From assembly GCA_036274675.1 (NCBI GenBank), contig DASUFE010000059.1, positions 1 through 64,000 of the forward strand: a stretch of 64,000 nucleotides of DNA, given 5' to 3'. This stretch comes from DASUFE01 sp036274675. GTDB lineage: Bacteria; Pseudomonadota; Gammaproteobacteria; HTCC5015. Below the pieces are notes generated by a model. It had not been told where the DNA came from and did no database searches. It saw nothing but the letters and a program-made list of their open reading frames with translations. The translations under genes were made by a program, and so were the position numbers. Shown here one piece after another: positions 18,642 to 27,304 of this stretch; within the stretch, counting starts at the first letter, position 1, and each line of letters starts with the position of its first letter.

Positions 18642-19705
18642 CTATGAAATACCAGACGGACAATTTACGTATCGACGATATCCGGGAAGTATCGATCCCG
18701 GCCGAGGTGCGCTCGGAATACCCGATAACGGAAGCATCCGCCCAGACCGTGCACGACGCACGGCAGGCCATTCACAATATCCTGTCCAGGCAGGATGACC
18801 GGCTGCTGGTCGTTATCGGGCCCTGCTCCATACACGATCCCAAGGCGGCTATCGAATACGCGCAGCGTCTGCTGAAAATGCGGCAGCGCCTGCAGGAGGA
18901 TCTTTCAATCGTGATGCGCGTGTATTTCGAAAAGCCGCGCACCACGGTCGGCTGGAAGGGTCTGATCAACGATCCGAACCTCGACGACAGTTATGAGATC
19001 AACAAGGGCCTGCGCCTGGCGCGCAAACTTTTGCTGGACCTGTCGGAGATGGGGCTGCCGGCCGCGACCGAGTTTCTCGATCTGATTACGCCGCAATATT
19101 TTTCAGACCTCATCGCCTGGGGCGCTATCGGTGCGCGAACTACGGAGAGCCAGGCGCACCGCGAGCTGGCCTCGGGCATGTCCTGCCCGATCGGTTTCAA
19201 GAACGGTACCGACGGCACGGTGCAGATCGCTGTCGACGCCATCGGCGCGGCGATTCGCCCGCACAGTTTTCTCGGCGTCACCCAGAACGGCCGCTCCGCC
19301 ATCGTACGCACCAAGGGCAACCAGGATGCACATGTGATCCTGCGCGGCGGCAAGCAGCCCAACTACGACGCCGCGAGCGTGGACGACGCGTCCGCCATGC
19401 TGGAGAAGGCGAAACTGCCGGCGCGCATCATGATCGATACCAGTCACGCCAACAGCCGCAAGATCTACGAGCGGCAGATCGACGTCGCCAAGGATATCGC
19501 GAGCCAGGTGGCAGCCGGCGATCAACGTATTTTCGGCGTCATGGTGGAAAGTCACCTGGTGGCGGGGCGCCAGGATGTTGCGCCCGGCAAACCGCTGACC
19601 TACGGCCAGAGCATCACTGATGCCTGCATCGGCTGGTCGGATACCGAACCCTTGCTGGAAAACCTGGCCGAGGCCGTGCGCAAGCGCCGCAAAGCCAAGC
19701 GCTGA
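18638..19705 (+). CDS. aroG: 3-deoxy-7-phosphoheptulonate synthase (class I DAHP synthase)
   Basis: The product is 355 aa, similar along its length to E. coli AroG/AroF/AroH. It has the N-terminal [11 protein letters not shown] regulatory segment, [43 protein letters not shown] and the metal-binding DTSHANS. It condenses PEP and erythrose 4-phosphate at the entry of the shikimate pathway. The start overlaps hisG by 4 bases and hisD follows after 17 bases, so an aromatic-pathway gene sits inside the his operon. The feedback specificity is not decided here. Confidence 0.95.
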   Translation: MTMKYQTDNLRIDDIREVSIPAEVRSEYPITEASAQTVHDARQAIHNILSRQDDRLLVVIGPCSIHDPKAAIEYAQRLLKMRQRLQEDLSIVMRVYFEKPRTTVGWKGLINDPNLDDSYEINKGLRLARKLLLDLSEMGLPAATEFLDLITPQYFSDLIAWGAIGARTTESQAHRELASGMSCPIGFKNGTDGTVQIAVDAIGAAIRPHSFLGVTQNGRSAIVRTKGNQDAHVILRGGKQPNYDAASVDDASAMLEKAKLPARIMIDTSHANSRKIYERQIDVAKDIASQVAAGDQRIFGVMVESHLVAGRQDVAPGKPLTYGQSITDACIGWSDTEPLLENLAEAVRKRRKAKR

Positions 19706-19722
19706 GCGTTATTGCCGATCCT

Positions 19723-21087
19723 GTGGCCGCGAAAAGCCTGCCCAAAATGCTCGACACCCAGGCCCGGGGCTTTGAAAAGGCCCTGGGCGTTCTGCTGCGC
19801 GCGAATGATACAACTGATGCTGCGGTGGTTCGGGCGGTAACAAAGATCATTGCTGCCGTACGTGAGAAGGGCGATGCCGCGGTGCTGCAGTACACTGCCC
19901 GTTTCGATCGGTTGAAAGCGAAATCTGTCGCTGATCTTGAGTTACCCAAAGAACGTTTGCAGGAAGCATTAAATCGTTTGAGGAGAGAAGGAGGGGCGAA
20001 AACAACCCTAAGGACTTTTGATGGCTCTGATAGTGTAGATGCCCTCAAAAAGGCTGCCGAACGTATCCGTTTATATGCGGAGAAACAAAAGCTGGAAAAT
20101 TCCTTCCTTCCTCCGGATGAGTACGGCAATCAAATGGGGCAAAAAGTGCAGCCCCTTGATCGCGCAGGTTTATATGTTCCTGGCGGCAAGGCGGCTTATC
20201 CCTCCTCGGTTTTGATGAATGCTATCCCGGCCAAGGTTGCCGGTGTAGGCGAACTCATCATGACTGTGCCGGCGCCTGGCGGCGAACTCAACGACTGGGT
20301 GCTGGCGGCGGCCGCGATTGCAGGAGTCGACCGCGTTTTTATGGTGGGAGGCGCCCAGGCTGTGGCGGCATTGGCCTATGGAACTGAAACAATTCCGGCC
20401 GTTGACAAGATCACTGGCCCCGGCAATATCTATGTGGCGACTGCCAAACGCCTGGTGTATGGCCAGGTGGGCATCGACATGATTGCCGGACCTTCGGAGA
20501 TCGTCGTGGTCTGCGACGGTAAAACCGATCCGGACTGGATCGCGATGGATCTGTTTTCACAGGCCGAACACGGCGAAGACTCACAGGCAATCCTGATTTC
20601 GCCGGATGCGGATTTCATCAAACAAGTTTCCGCCAGTATTCAGAAATTGCTGCCGACACTGGAGCGCAAGACCATCGTTGCGGCTGCCATGCGCAATTGT
20701 GGAGCGCTGATCCGGGTGCGCGATATGGGCGAAGCTTTTGAGCTTGTAAATCGTCTTGCGCCTGAACACCTGGAATTATCGCTCGATAATCCACGACAGT
20801 GGCTGGATAAGGTCCGCCACGCCGGCGCTATTTTCCTTGGCCGCTATACGGCCGAAGCGCTCGGCGATTACTGCGCGGGACCCAATCATGTGTTGCCGAC
20901 CTCGCGCAGCGCCCGTTTCGCTTCGCCGCTTGGCGTCTACGATTTCCAGAAGCGCAGCAGCATTATTGAATGCTCCCCAGTTGGCGCCTCGAAACTGGGC
21001 GAGACCGCTTCAACGCTTGCGCGCGGCGAGGGCCTGACAGCGCATGCGCGCTCGGCGGAGTATCGAATCAAAAACAGTGAACAGTGA
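19723..21087 (+). CDS. hisD: Histidinol dehydrogenase HisD
   Basis: The product is 454 aa. It has [20 protein letters not shown], the [16 protein letters not shown] block, [18 protein letters not shown] and the zinc and catalytic residues in APEHLEL and GPNHVLPT. It oxidises histidinol to histidine in two NAD+ steps. It starts at GTG without a clear ribosome-binding site. Residues about 85-105 contain an insertion rich in Gly and Thr, and the first 350 bases look more AT-rich than their neighbours. The last residues (KNSEQ) come from a small hairpin repeat. Confidence 0.95.
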   Translation: MAAKSLPKMLDTQARGFEKALGVLLRANDTTDAAVVRAVTKIIAAVREKGDAAVLQYTARFDRLKAKSVADLELPKERLQEALNRLRREGGAKTTLRTFDGSDSVDALKKAAERIRLYAEKQKLENSFLPPDEYGNQMGQKVQPLDRAGLYVPGGKAAYPSSVLMNAIPAKVAGVGELIMTVPAPGGELNDWVLAAAAIAGVDRVFMVGGAQAVAALAYGTETIPAVDKITGPGNIYVATAKRLVYGQVGIDMIAGPSEIVVVCDGKTDPDWIAMDLFSQAEHGEDSQAILISPDADFIKQVSASIQKLLPTLERKTIVAAAMRNCGALIRVRDMGEAFELVNRLAPEHLELSLDNPRQWLDKVRHAGAIFLGRYTAEALGDYCAGPNHVLPTSRSARFASPLGVYDFQKRSSIIECSPVGASKLGETASTLARGEGLTAHARSAEYRIKNSEQ

Positions 21088-21110
21088 ACAGTGTTCATTG
21101 TTCGCCGTTC
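21079..21110. repeat. GAACAGTG hairpin repeat at the hisD-hisC junction
   Basis: Two GAACAGT units in tandem (21079-21093) face an imperfect complementary arm (21096-21110) across a TT loop. Twelve of 15 positions pair, and the mismatches are mostly wobble-compatible. The left arm contains the hisD stop codon, and the hisC ribosome-binding region follows. This resembles short tandem hairpin repeats scattered in many genomes. Confidence 0.6.
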
Positions 21111-21128
21111 ATTGAGCATTGTTTTGAT

Positions 21129-22229
21129 ATGTCCAACAAAATAGAACAACTGATCCGCAAATCCATTCTCGATCTGAGCGCCTATGCGGTACCCGACGCC
21201 GCGGGCATGATCAAGCTCGATGCGATGGAAAATCCATTCTCCATGCCGGAGAAATTGCTCGACAGCTGGCTCGACGCTTTGAGGCGGGTACAGCTGAACC
21301 GGTACCCGGAAGCAGGGGCGGAATCCCTGAAGCCGGGTTTCAAGAAGCTGTTCGGTATTTCCGACAACCTGGACTTGAGTTTCGGCAACGGCTCGGATGA
21401 GTTGATTCAGTTACTGTGCATGGCTGTGATAGATGCCCCTTTTTGCAAGGGTAAGAGGCCTGCAGTGCTCGCCCCGGAACCGGGTTTTGTGATGTATCGA
21501 TATCTGGCCAATGCCACTGGGCTCGATTACATCGGCGTACCGCTCGAAGCGGCCGATTTCTCGTTAAACGGCGATTCGATGCTGCAGGCAATCCGGCAGC
21601 ATCAGCCGGCCCTGGTTTTTCTGGCTTACCCGAACAATCCCACCGGCAATCTGTTCGATGACGCTGTGATTGCCGAGATTATCAAGGCTGCTCCCGGGCT
21701 GGTCATTATCGACGAGGCCTACCAGCCTTTTGCGGGAGCCTCATACCTACCGCGGCTGAGGGAGTTCGAAAATGTTCTGCTGTTGCGCACGGTTTCGAAG
21801 CTCGGCCTGGCCGGCCTGCGTTTCGGGGCATTGATCGGGCCCAGGTCCTGGCTGCGTGAACTGGACAAGCTGCGCCTGCCCTACAACATCAGCAGCCTGA
21901 GTTATGCCAGTATGGTTTTCGCGATGGTGCACTATGAGGTATTCGCGCAGCAGGCGCGCGTGATCTGCAATGAACGGCGCGAATTGTATGAAAAATTGCG
22001 GGCAATGAAAGACGTGCAAGCCTGGCCCAGCCGAGCCAATTTTATGCTGTTTCGTATTAAGAGCCGCGAGGCCGCGGCTGTGCACGCGCATTTAAAGTCG
22101 CAAGGCATCCTGCTGAAAAACGTGTCGCATGCCCATCCCCTGCTGGCGCAATGTCTGCGGGTAACAGTAGGCAGCGCTGAAGAGAACCAGGCCTTTCTGG
22201 CGGCGCTCGGTTCCTTTGTCAGCTCCTGA
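21129..22229 (+). CDS. hisC: Histidinol-phosphate aminotransferase HisC
   Basis: The product is 366 aa, a fold-type I PLP enzyme. It has DAMENPF, LNRYPE, GNGSDELI, the YPNNPTGN motif, IIDEAY with the PLP-ring Asp, and the Schiff-base Lys224 in RTVSKLGLAGLRFG. It converts imidazole-acetol phosphate to histidinol phosphate. ATG 21129 gives the family N-terminus; an ATG at 21084 overlapping hisD would add 15 residues made of repeat sequence. It is the last gene of the his cluster and converges on an unknown gene with an 11-base overlap. Confidence 0.95.
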   Translation: MSNKIEQLIRKSILDLSAYAVPDAAGMIKLDAMENPFSMPEKLLDSWLDALRRVQLNRYPEAGAESLKPGFKKLFGISDNLDLSFGNGSDELIQLLCMAVIDAPFCKGKRPAVLAPEPGFVMYRYLANATGLDYIGVPLEAADFSLNGDSMLQAIRQHQPALVFLAYPNNPTGNLFDDAVIAEIIKAAPGLVIIDEAYQPFAGASYLPRLREFENVLLLRTVSKLGLAGLRFGALIGPRSWLRELDKLRLPYNISSLSYASMVFAMVHYEVFAQQARVICNERRELYEKLRAMKDVQAWPSRANFMLFRIKSREAAAVHAHLKSQGILLKNVSHAHPLLAQCLRVTVGSAEENQAFLAALGSFVSS

Positions 22230-22767
22230 ATAGCGGATAAATCTGGTTTTCCATCAGTCCCGCTGCGGCCAGCACTTGCCAGGCTTCGGGCATATAAGTG
22301 CGCGGCATGCGCAGCTGGATGCGGGCAGGAAGTGCGGACTTATGTTCCAACAGCCCCGCCAGAATCAGCTGCAATGAGGTATTAAGCTGTAAGCCTCCAT
22401 AGCAATGGCCCAGCAGCGGCAGGCTGAGCATCGGTGTCCGGATCTTGGCCGCGTGCTCGAATATTCGATCCAAAGCCTGGGCAACCCATTCACTTCTGCA
22501 AGGTGGGTCCTGCTCCACATCCACGATAACCGCCAGGATTTTATTCCCCTGGATTCTAAGAGATCCCAATTCGAAGGGAGAAAAATCGTATAGCTCCGTA
22601 TACAAACGCATTGGATGCACTATCATTGGGAGTGAGACTTGGGGTGGGGAACTTAAAAGTCCGTAATTATCCTCTTCGTGGACCGATATACCGGGGCCTT
22701 GGGCAGTCGTTTCGTCGGTTAGGCGGATTTGGAAACCTCTGGCAGATGATATTTGTGATGTAGGCAT
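22219..22767 (-). CDS. Unknown protein with macro-domain-like C-terminal half
   Basis: The product is 182 aa, with no signal peptide or membrane segment. The N-terminal third is polar and unrecognised. Residues from about 95 read like the second half of a macro domain: a hydrophobic strand (KILAVIVDV), a long helix (VAQALDRIFEHAAKI), then a strand and glycine loop MLSLPLLGHCYGGLQL, and a helix. Macro domains bind ADP-ribose, but the N-terminal phosphate loop is not evident, so this is only a structural guess. It is convergent with hisC, overlapping by 11 bases, and divergent from the REC-GGDEF-EAL gene. Confidence 0.6.
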   Translation of the reverse strand: MPTSQISSARGFQIRLTDETTAQGPGISVHEEDNYGLLSSPPQVSLPMIVHPMRLYTELYDFSPFELGSLRIQGNKILAVIVDVEQDPPCRSEWVAQALDRIFEHAAKIRTPMLSLPLLGHCYGGLQLNTSLQLILAGLLEHKSALPARIQLRMPRTYMPEAWQVLAAAGLMENQIYPLFRS

Positions 22768-22788
22768 TTTGCTTGCAAAACAATAAGG

Positions 22789-22817
22789 TTCACTTTTCCC
22801 TTCAAGTCGGGTATAAA
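22789..22817 (+). promoter_or_regulatory. Candidate promoter of the REC-GGDEF-EAL gene
   Basis: TTCACT (22789-22794) and TATAAA (22812-22817) with a 17-base spacer lie about 70 bases before the ATG. It is a moderate sigma-70 match in the divergent intergenic region. Confidence 0.4.
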
Positions 22818-22885
22818 AATGCGGCGGTAACTAATAATAAAAACCAGTGGTCGGAAGTCACGACCGGTACCAGAGAATAAAAACA

Positions 22886-24724
22886 ATGTCTGCGCTTTTG
22901 ATTGTAGATGACGAACCGGCGGTGTTGGGGGGTCTGGAAATCCTGTTTCGAAACCAGGGTTACGAGGTCCTGACGGCGGGTAGCCCGGCGGGTGCGTTAA
23001 AACTGTTCAAGTCCCGGTCGCAGGGTCTGCCGATCGGCATCGTCATTTCCGATTTCCGCATGCCCGGCATGACGGGCATCGAATTCCTGCACGAGGTCGG
23101 TCGTATCTCGCCCGACAGCCTGCGTATTCTGTTGACCGCCAAGAGCGATATGGTGAGCGCCGTTGAAGCCGTCAATCAGGGCGGGTTGTACCGTTTTCTG
23201 ACCAAGCCCTGCGATCATGCTGTATTGCTGCAAACCGTCGAGGAAGCCTTCGCAGTCTATGAATCGACGCTGGAAAACCGTCACCTGAACGAGGAGCTGA
23301 AACGCGCCAACGAAGAGTTGCGCGAACTCAGCAATAATCTGGAAGCGAGGGTGCAGCACGCGACGCGCGAGCTGCGCGAAGCCATCTATTTCGACCGCCT
23401 GACCGGGCTGCCCAGCAAGGAATTGATGCAGGATCGCCTGGAATATGCCATCCGCAGCGCCAAGCGCGGCAATCACAGCGTCACCATTATTCATGTCGGG
23501 CCGGAGAATTTCCGGTACGTCAACGAGAACCTGGGGCACCAGGCGGGCAACGAGCTGCTGTGCATGCTGGCCGCCCGGCTCGAAGGTTTTATCTGGGAAG
23601 GCGATTCGGTGGGACGCATGCACGGCGACCAATTCTGCCTGATCATGAACAACGTCGAATCCCACGAACGCCTGGATGTCGCCATACCAAGACTGCTCGA
23701 ACTGTTGAACGAGTCCTTCGATTGCGAGGGACGCGAGATTTATCTCAAGATCAATCTCGGCATCAGCATCTTCCCCAACGACGGTGACGCGCCCCATACC
23801 CTGTTTCACCATGCCGAGACAGCCATGCACCAGGCCAAGCGCGATGCCAACGCCCAGTTCCGCTTCTATTCCGAAGAGCTCAACTACTCATCGAGCCGCC
23901 GCTTCCTGCTGCACAGCGAGATCCGGCAGGCGCTGCTGCGCTCCGAGTTCCGCGTGTTTTACCAGCCGCGCGTGAGTGTATCCGACAACAGGGTCATTGG
24001 TTTCGAGGCGCTGATCCGCTGGCAGCACCCGAAACGCGGCTTGCTTTCGCCTTCGGAATTCCTGCCGATACTGGAGGAGACCGGCCTGATCTGCAAAGCC
24101 GGCGAGTGGGTGTTGAATACGGTCTGCGATTCGGTGGTGAGGTGGCAACGCTTCTGCAGTACCCCGCTGCACGTGGCGGTCAACGTCTCGCCGATTCAGT
24201 TACGGGACGAGAATTTCTCACAGATGGTGCGCGGCGCCATCGCTCGCAGCGGCCTCGATTTGCGCCGCACCACGCTCGAGCTGGAAATCACCGAGAATAT
24301 CCTGCTGGATAACATCGAAGACGTGCGCGAGAAGCTGCACGAGCTGCGGGATATGGGGATCAAGATCGCGATCGATGACTTCGGCAAAGGCTATTCCTCG
24401 CTCAGCTACCTGACGACCCTGCCGATCCATTATCTCAAGATCGATCGGGCCTTCGTGATCGATGTTGCCGAGTGCCGCGATGCCAAGGCCATCGTGCAGG
24501 CCATCACTTCGCTCGCCTCCAGCCTGCGCATGCAGGTGGTGGCTGAAGGAATTGAAACGCACGACCAGCTCAGCATCATGCAGGACCTGAATTGCCAGGA
24601 GTTTCAGGGTTTTCTCTTCAGCAAGCCCATCCCCGAGCACGAGATAGAGAATATCCTGCGATCATGGGATATCGCCGACCGTGTTGCCGATAACGCCATC
24701 CAGCCTTTACTCCAGCCTATCTGA
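22886..24724 (+). CDS. Response regulator with degenerate GGDEF and intact EAL domain
   Basis: The product is 612 aa. The receiver domain (1-125) has acidic residues in VDDE, phospho-acceptor Asp56, Thr84 and Lys107. A coiled coil (about 130-170) follows. The GGDEF-like domain has HGDQF at 246-250 instead of GGDEF, and its substrate-binding motif is also changed, so cyclase activity is unlikely. The EAL domain has EAL (374-376), ELEITEN, IDDFGKGYSSL, KIDRAF and VAEGIET intact, so it is probably an active c-di-GMP phosphodiesterase controlled by phosphorylation. ATG 22886 is used because it starts the receiver fold. No kinase gene is adjacent. Confidence 0.9.
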   Translation: MSALLIVDDEPAVLGGLEILFRNQGYEVLTAGSPAGALKLFKSRSQGLPIGIVISDFRMPGMTGIEFLHEVGRISPDSLRILLTAKSDMVSAVEAVNQGGLYRFLTKPCDHAVLLQTVEEAFAVYESTLENRHLNEELKRANEELRELSNNLEARVQHATRELREAIYFDRLTGLPSKELMQDRLEYAIRSAKRGNHSVTIIHVGPENFRYVNENLGHQAGNELLCMLAARLEGFIWEGDSVGRMHGDQFCLIMNNVESHERLDVAIPRLLELLNESFDCEGREIYLKINLGISIFPNDGDAPHTLFHHAETAMHQAKRDANAQFRFYSEELNYSSSRRFLLHSEIRQALLRSEFRVFYQPRVSVSDNRVIGFEALIRWQHPKRGLLSPSEFLPILEETGLICKAGEWVLNTVCDSVVRWQRFCSTPLHVAVNVSPIQLRDENFSQMVRGAIARSGLDLRRTTLELEITENILLDNIEDVREKLHELRDMGIKIAIDDFGKGYSSLSYLTTLPIHYLKIDRAFVIDVAECRDAKAIVQAITSLASSLRMQVVAEGIETHDQLSIMQDLNCQEFQGFLFSKPIPEHEIENILRSWDIADRVADNAIQPLLQPI

Positions 24725-24738
24725 TTTAAAAATCAAAT

Positions 24739-24865
24739 CTCTCGCCAAGGCGCAACAGAGAATAAAAAACCAAAACACCTCTCGCTGAGGCCCGGTGAAC
24801 CCGGAGGTTCCTGCAATATCTTCCTGCACCTTGTCGTTTTCCGTCTCTCTGCATCCTTGCGAGAG
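24739..24865. repeat. Intergenic inverted repeat, copy 3 (AAGGCGC type)
   Basis: Left arm 24739-24761 (CTCTCGCCAAGGCGCAACAGAGA) pairs imperfectly with right arm 24844-24865 (TCTCTCTGCATCCTTGCGAGAG). Outside or inside the arms, AAAAACCAAAAC near 24766 is complementary to CTTTTGGTTTTGG near 24873. The element fills the gap between convergent genes and may end both transcripts. Confidence 0.65.
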
Positions 24866-24955
24866 CCGTGACTCTTTTGGTTTTGGCACTTAACAGCGGA
24901 TTTTACGATTGCATCCCGGCAATTACCGGCATATCGGGTTGCCCGCCGGTCGGCA

Positions 24956-26560
24956 TTAGTTGTGGTGGATGTCGCGGTCCTTGGTTTCCTTCAGGAACAG
25001 CGTGCCGATGACCAGGGTCATGATCGCTACTGCGACCGGATACCAGAGGCCGTGGTAGATGTTTCCGCTGGCCGCGACCATCGCGGTGGCGGTAAGCGGC
25101 AGCATACCCCCGAACCAGCCGTTGCCGATGTGATAGGGCAGCGACATCGAGGTGTAGCGGATGCGCACCGGGAACAGCTCGACGAGGAAAGCCGCGATAG
25201 GCCCGTATACCATGGTGACGTAGATAACCATGATGATAAGAATGACCGTGGCCGTTACCCAGTTTATGCGCGAGCGATCAGGCGTTGCCTGCCAGCCTGT
25301 TTTGTTCAGCGCCTCCGTGAGCGCGGCCTGGTTCCACCCCTCCACCTGCTCCGGGCCGATGGAGGTGGTCACTCTGCCGGCCGGTCCTGCGATCGATTTG
25401 AACGACAAACCCTGCTTGGTGAGGAAGTCGGTTACCCGGTCGCAGTCGGAGAATGTGCTCCACGGCCCGACGAAGATATGGAACTGGCAGTCGGCGGGGT
25501 TGATCGCCACTGTGATCGGAGTCTGCGCCTGATATTCTTCGAGGCCGGGATTGATGGAGTGCGTCAGTCCCGCGAACAGCGGGAAGTAGGTGAGCGCCGC
25601 GAGCAGGCAGCCCGCCAGGATGATTTTCAACCGGCCGATCCTGTCCGACAGCCAGCCGAAGAAGATAAAGAACGGTGTGCCGATCAGCAGCGAAACGCCG
25701 ACCAGCGCGTACGCCGATACGTAATCGAGTTTCAGCGTGATCGTGAGGAAGAACAGCGCATAGAACTGGCCCGTGTACCATACTACACCCTGGCCCGCGG
25801 TGGCTCCGAGCAGGGCGAGCAGAACGTACTTGTTGTTGGGGTACTTGAAGAAACTGTCGGTCAGCGGGGATTTGGAGCCTTTTCCCTCCGCCTTCATCCG
25901 CTTGAAGACGGGCGATTCCTCCAGCTTGAGCCGGATGTACGCGGAGAATGCGAGCAGCACGATCGATACCCAGAACGGCAGGCGCCAACCCCACTCGGCG
26001 AAAGTTTTCGCTTCCATGTTACTGCGGCATAACCAGATTACCAGCAGCGCCAGGAACAGGCCCAGCGTAGCTGTGGTCTGGATCCAGCTTGTATCGTAGC
26101 CGCGGCGGTTGTTCGGCGCGTGTTCGGCAACATAGGTCGCCGCGCCGCCGTACTCGCCGCCAAGCGCGAGGCCTTGCAGCAGGCGCAGCGTTACCATCAG
26201 GATCGGCGCCGCCCAGCCGACTGTCTCGTAGGTCGGCAGCAGGCCGACTCCGAAGGTCGAGGCGCCCATCACCATGATGGTGATCAGGAAGGTGTATTTG
26301 CGGCCGACCAGGTCGCCGATGCGGCCGAACAGCAGCGCGCCGAAAGGGCGCACCAGGAAACCGGCGGCGTAGGCGGCGAAGGCCGAGAGCAGCGCGGCGG
26401 TCTGGTTATCGGGCGGGAAGAATAAGGCCGCGAAGAACGGCGCCAGCACTGCGTACAGATAGAAGTCGTACCACTCGAAGACCGTGCCGAGTGACGAAGC
26501 GAAGATGACGCGCTTTTCGCCCTTGCTGAAATCTCGCTGGTGCGAAGCCGTGGCAGCCAT
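24956..26560 (-). CDS. MHS-family major facilitator transporter (ProP-like)
   Basis: The product is 534 aa with 12 membrane helices of the metabolite:H+ symporter (MHS) type. The hallmarks are SLGTVFEWYDFYLY at helix 1, FGRIGDLVGRKYTF (motif A) and LLQGLALGGEYGGA. Between helices 8 and 9 there is a roughly 100-residue polar insertion (about 330-430) with two Cys, probably outside the membrane. This insertion occurs in one MHS subgroup. The substrate is not predictable; related proteins carry organic acids, betaine or proline. It is a single-gene unit with a candidate promoter at 26594-26622. Confidence 0.88.
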   Translation of the reverse strand: MAATASHQRDFSKGEKRVIFASSLGTVFEWYDFYLYAVLAPFFAALFFPPDNQTAALLSAFAAYAAGFLVRPFGALLFGRIGDLVGRKYTFLITIMVMGASTFGVGLLPTYETVGWAAPILMVTLRLLQGLALGGEYGGAATYVAEHAPNNRRGYDTSWIQTTATLGLFLALLVIWLCRSNMEAKTFAEWGWRLPFWVSIVLLAFSAYIRLKLEESPVFKRMKAEGKGSKSPLTDSFFKYPNNKYVLLALLGATAGQGVVWYTGQFYALFFLTITLKLDYVSAYALVGVSLLIGTPFFIFFGWLSDRIGRLKIILAGCLLAALTYFPLFAGLTHSINPGLEEYQAQTPITVAINPADCQFHIFVGPWSTFSDCDRVTDFLTKQGLSFKSIAGPAGRVTTSIGPEQVEGWNQAALTEALNKTGWQATPDRSRINWVTATVILIIMVIYVTMVYGPIAAFLVELFPVRIRYTSMSLPYHIGNGWFGGMLPLTATAMVAASGNIYHGLWYPVAVAIMTLVIGTLFLKETKDRDIHHN

Positions 26561-26593
26561 TGTTCTTATCCTTATAAGAATTAAAACGCGCTG

Positions 26594-26622
26594 ACCTTAG
26601 CAGCGGGATGGCTAATAGTCAA
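26594..26622 (-). promoter_or_regulatory. Candidate promoter of the MHS transporter gene
   Basis: On the minus strand TTGACT (26617-26622) and TAAGGT (26594-26599) are separated by 17 bases and lie about 35 bases before the ATG. The -35 is good and the -10 weak. Confidence 0.3.
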
Positions 26623-26764
26623 TTTGGCTAACAGCTTGTTAAAAAATTCGTGTTTTATTTTCAATGGAAGGTCTGCTCGTCCGCCGGAGATATGGAGCGT
26701 ATGTCAAAAGAAATCTCTCTGCGGGAGACGAAGCACGCCAGGTGTTTTGCTTTTTTAGCGGAGC

Positions 26765-27178
26765 CTAATAGTCGACTTTTTGGCGTGAGGTTTTTATCCG
26801 GCTGCGTCGCGTTTTACTTTCGAGACGTTTCTGTTTTGAAGCGCGGGTGGGCCTGGTCGGCCGGCGCGCCTTGTACACGATGCCCGCCTTGCGGATCAGA
26901 TCGGCCAGGCGTACCAGCGCATCCTCGCGATTTTTCTCCTGCGTGCGGTGGCGTTGCGCCTTGATTACGATCACGCCGTCATTCGAGATGCGTTGATCCT
27001 TCAGTTGCAGCAGCTTTTCCTTGTAGAAATCGGGAAGGGAAGATGCCTTGATATCGAAACGCAGATGCGCCGCGCTTGAAACCTTGTTGACATTCTGACC
27101 GCCGGCGCCTTGAGCGCGCACATAATGCAGCTCGATCTCAGAATCCGGTATCTCAATGCTGTTAGAAATTTTTAACAC
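26765..27178 (-). CDS. arfB: Alternative ribosome-rescue factor ArfB (peptidyl-tRNA hydrolase)
   Basis: The product is 137 aa. The catalytic GGQ motif is at 26-28 within RAQGAGGQNVNK, and a long basic C-terminal tail (KARRPTRPTRASKQKR and onward) enters the mRNA channel. It hydrolyses peptidyl-tRNA on stalled ribosomes that lack a stop codon. It lies downstream of lpdA in the same direction, but an inverted repeat separates them, so cotranscription is uncertain. Confidence 0.95.
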   Translation of the reverse strand: MLKISNSIEIPDSEIELHYVRAQGAGGQNVNKVSSAAHLRFDIKASSLPDFYKEKLLQLKDQRISNDGVIVIKAQRHRTQEKNREDALVRLADLIRKAGIVYKARRPTRPTRASKQKRLESKTRRSRIKTSRQKVDY

Positions 27179-27183
27179 TTATT

Positions 27184-27297
27184 TCTCACGGAGGCACGGA
27201 GGTCACGAAGTTAAAAAAGAATACAGAATAATGTTCAACACAGATTGGATTCGCCTCTTCGACTTCATCCCTCTGTGTTCTCCGTGCCTCCGTGAGA
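27184..27297. repeat. Intergenic inverted repeat, copy 4 (GGCACGGAG type)
   Basis: The left arm starting at 27184 and the right arm ending at 27297 share 18 consecutive complementary bases (TCTCACGGAGGCACGGAG) plus a weaker inner part. The spacer is about 62 bases and AT-rich. This is the best-preserved copy in the window. The right arm ends 7 bases from the lpdA stop codon and the left arm begins 5 bases from the arfB start. Confidence 0.8.
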
Positions 27298-27304
27298 GAA
27301 TTTC

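Noticed and set aside
26690..26730. TCTCTCTGCGGGAGA near the arfB end as another repeat copy
   Set aside because: It resembles one arm only loosely and no opposite arm is seen; similarity could be chance.
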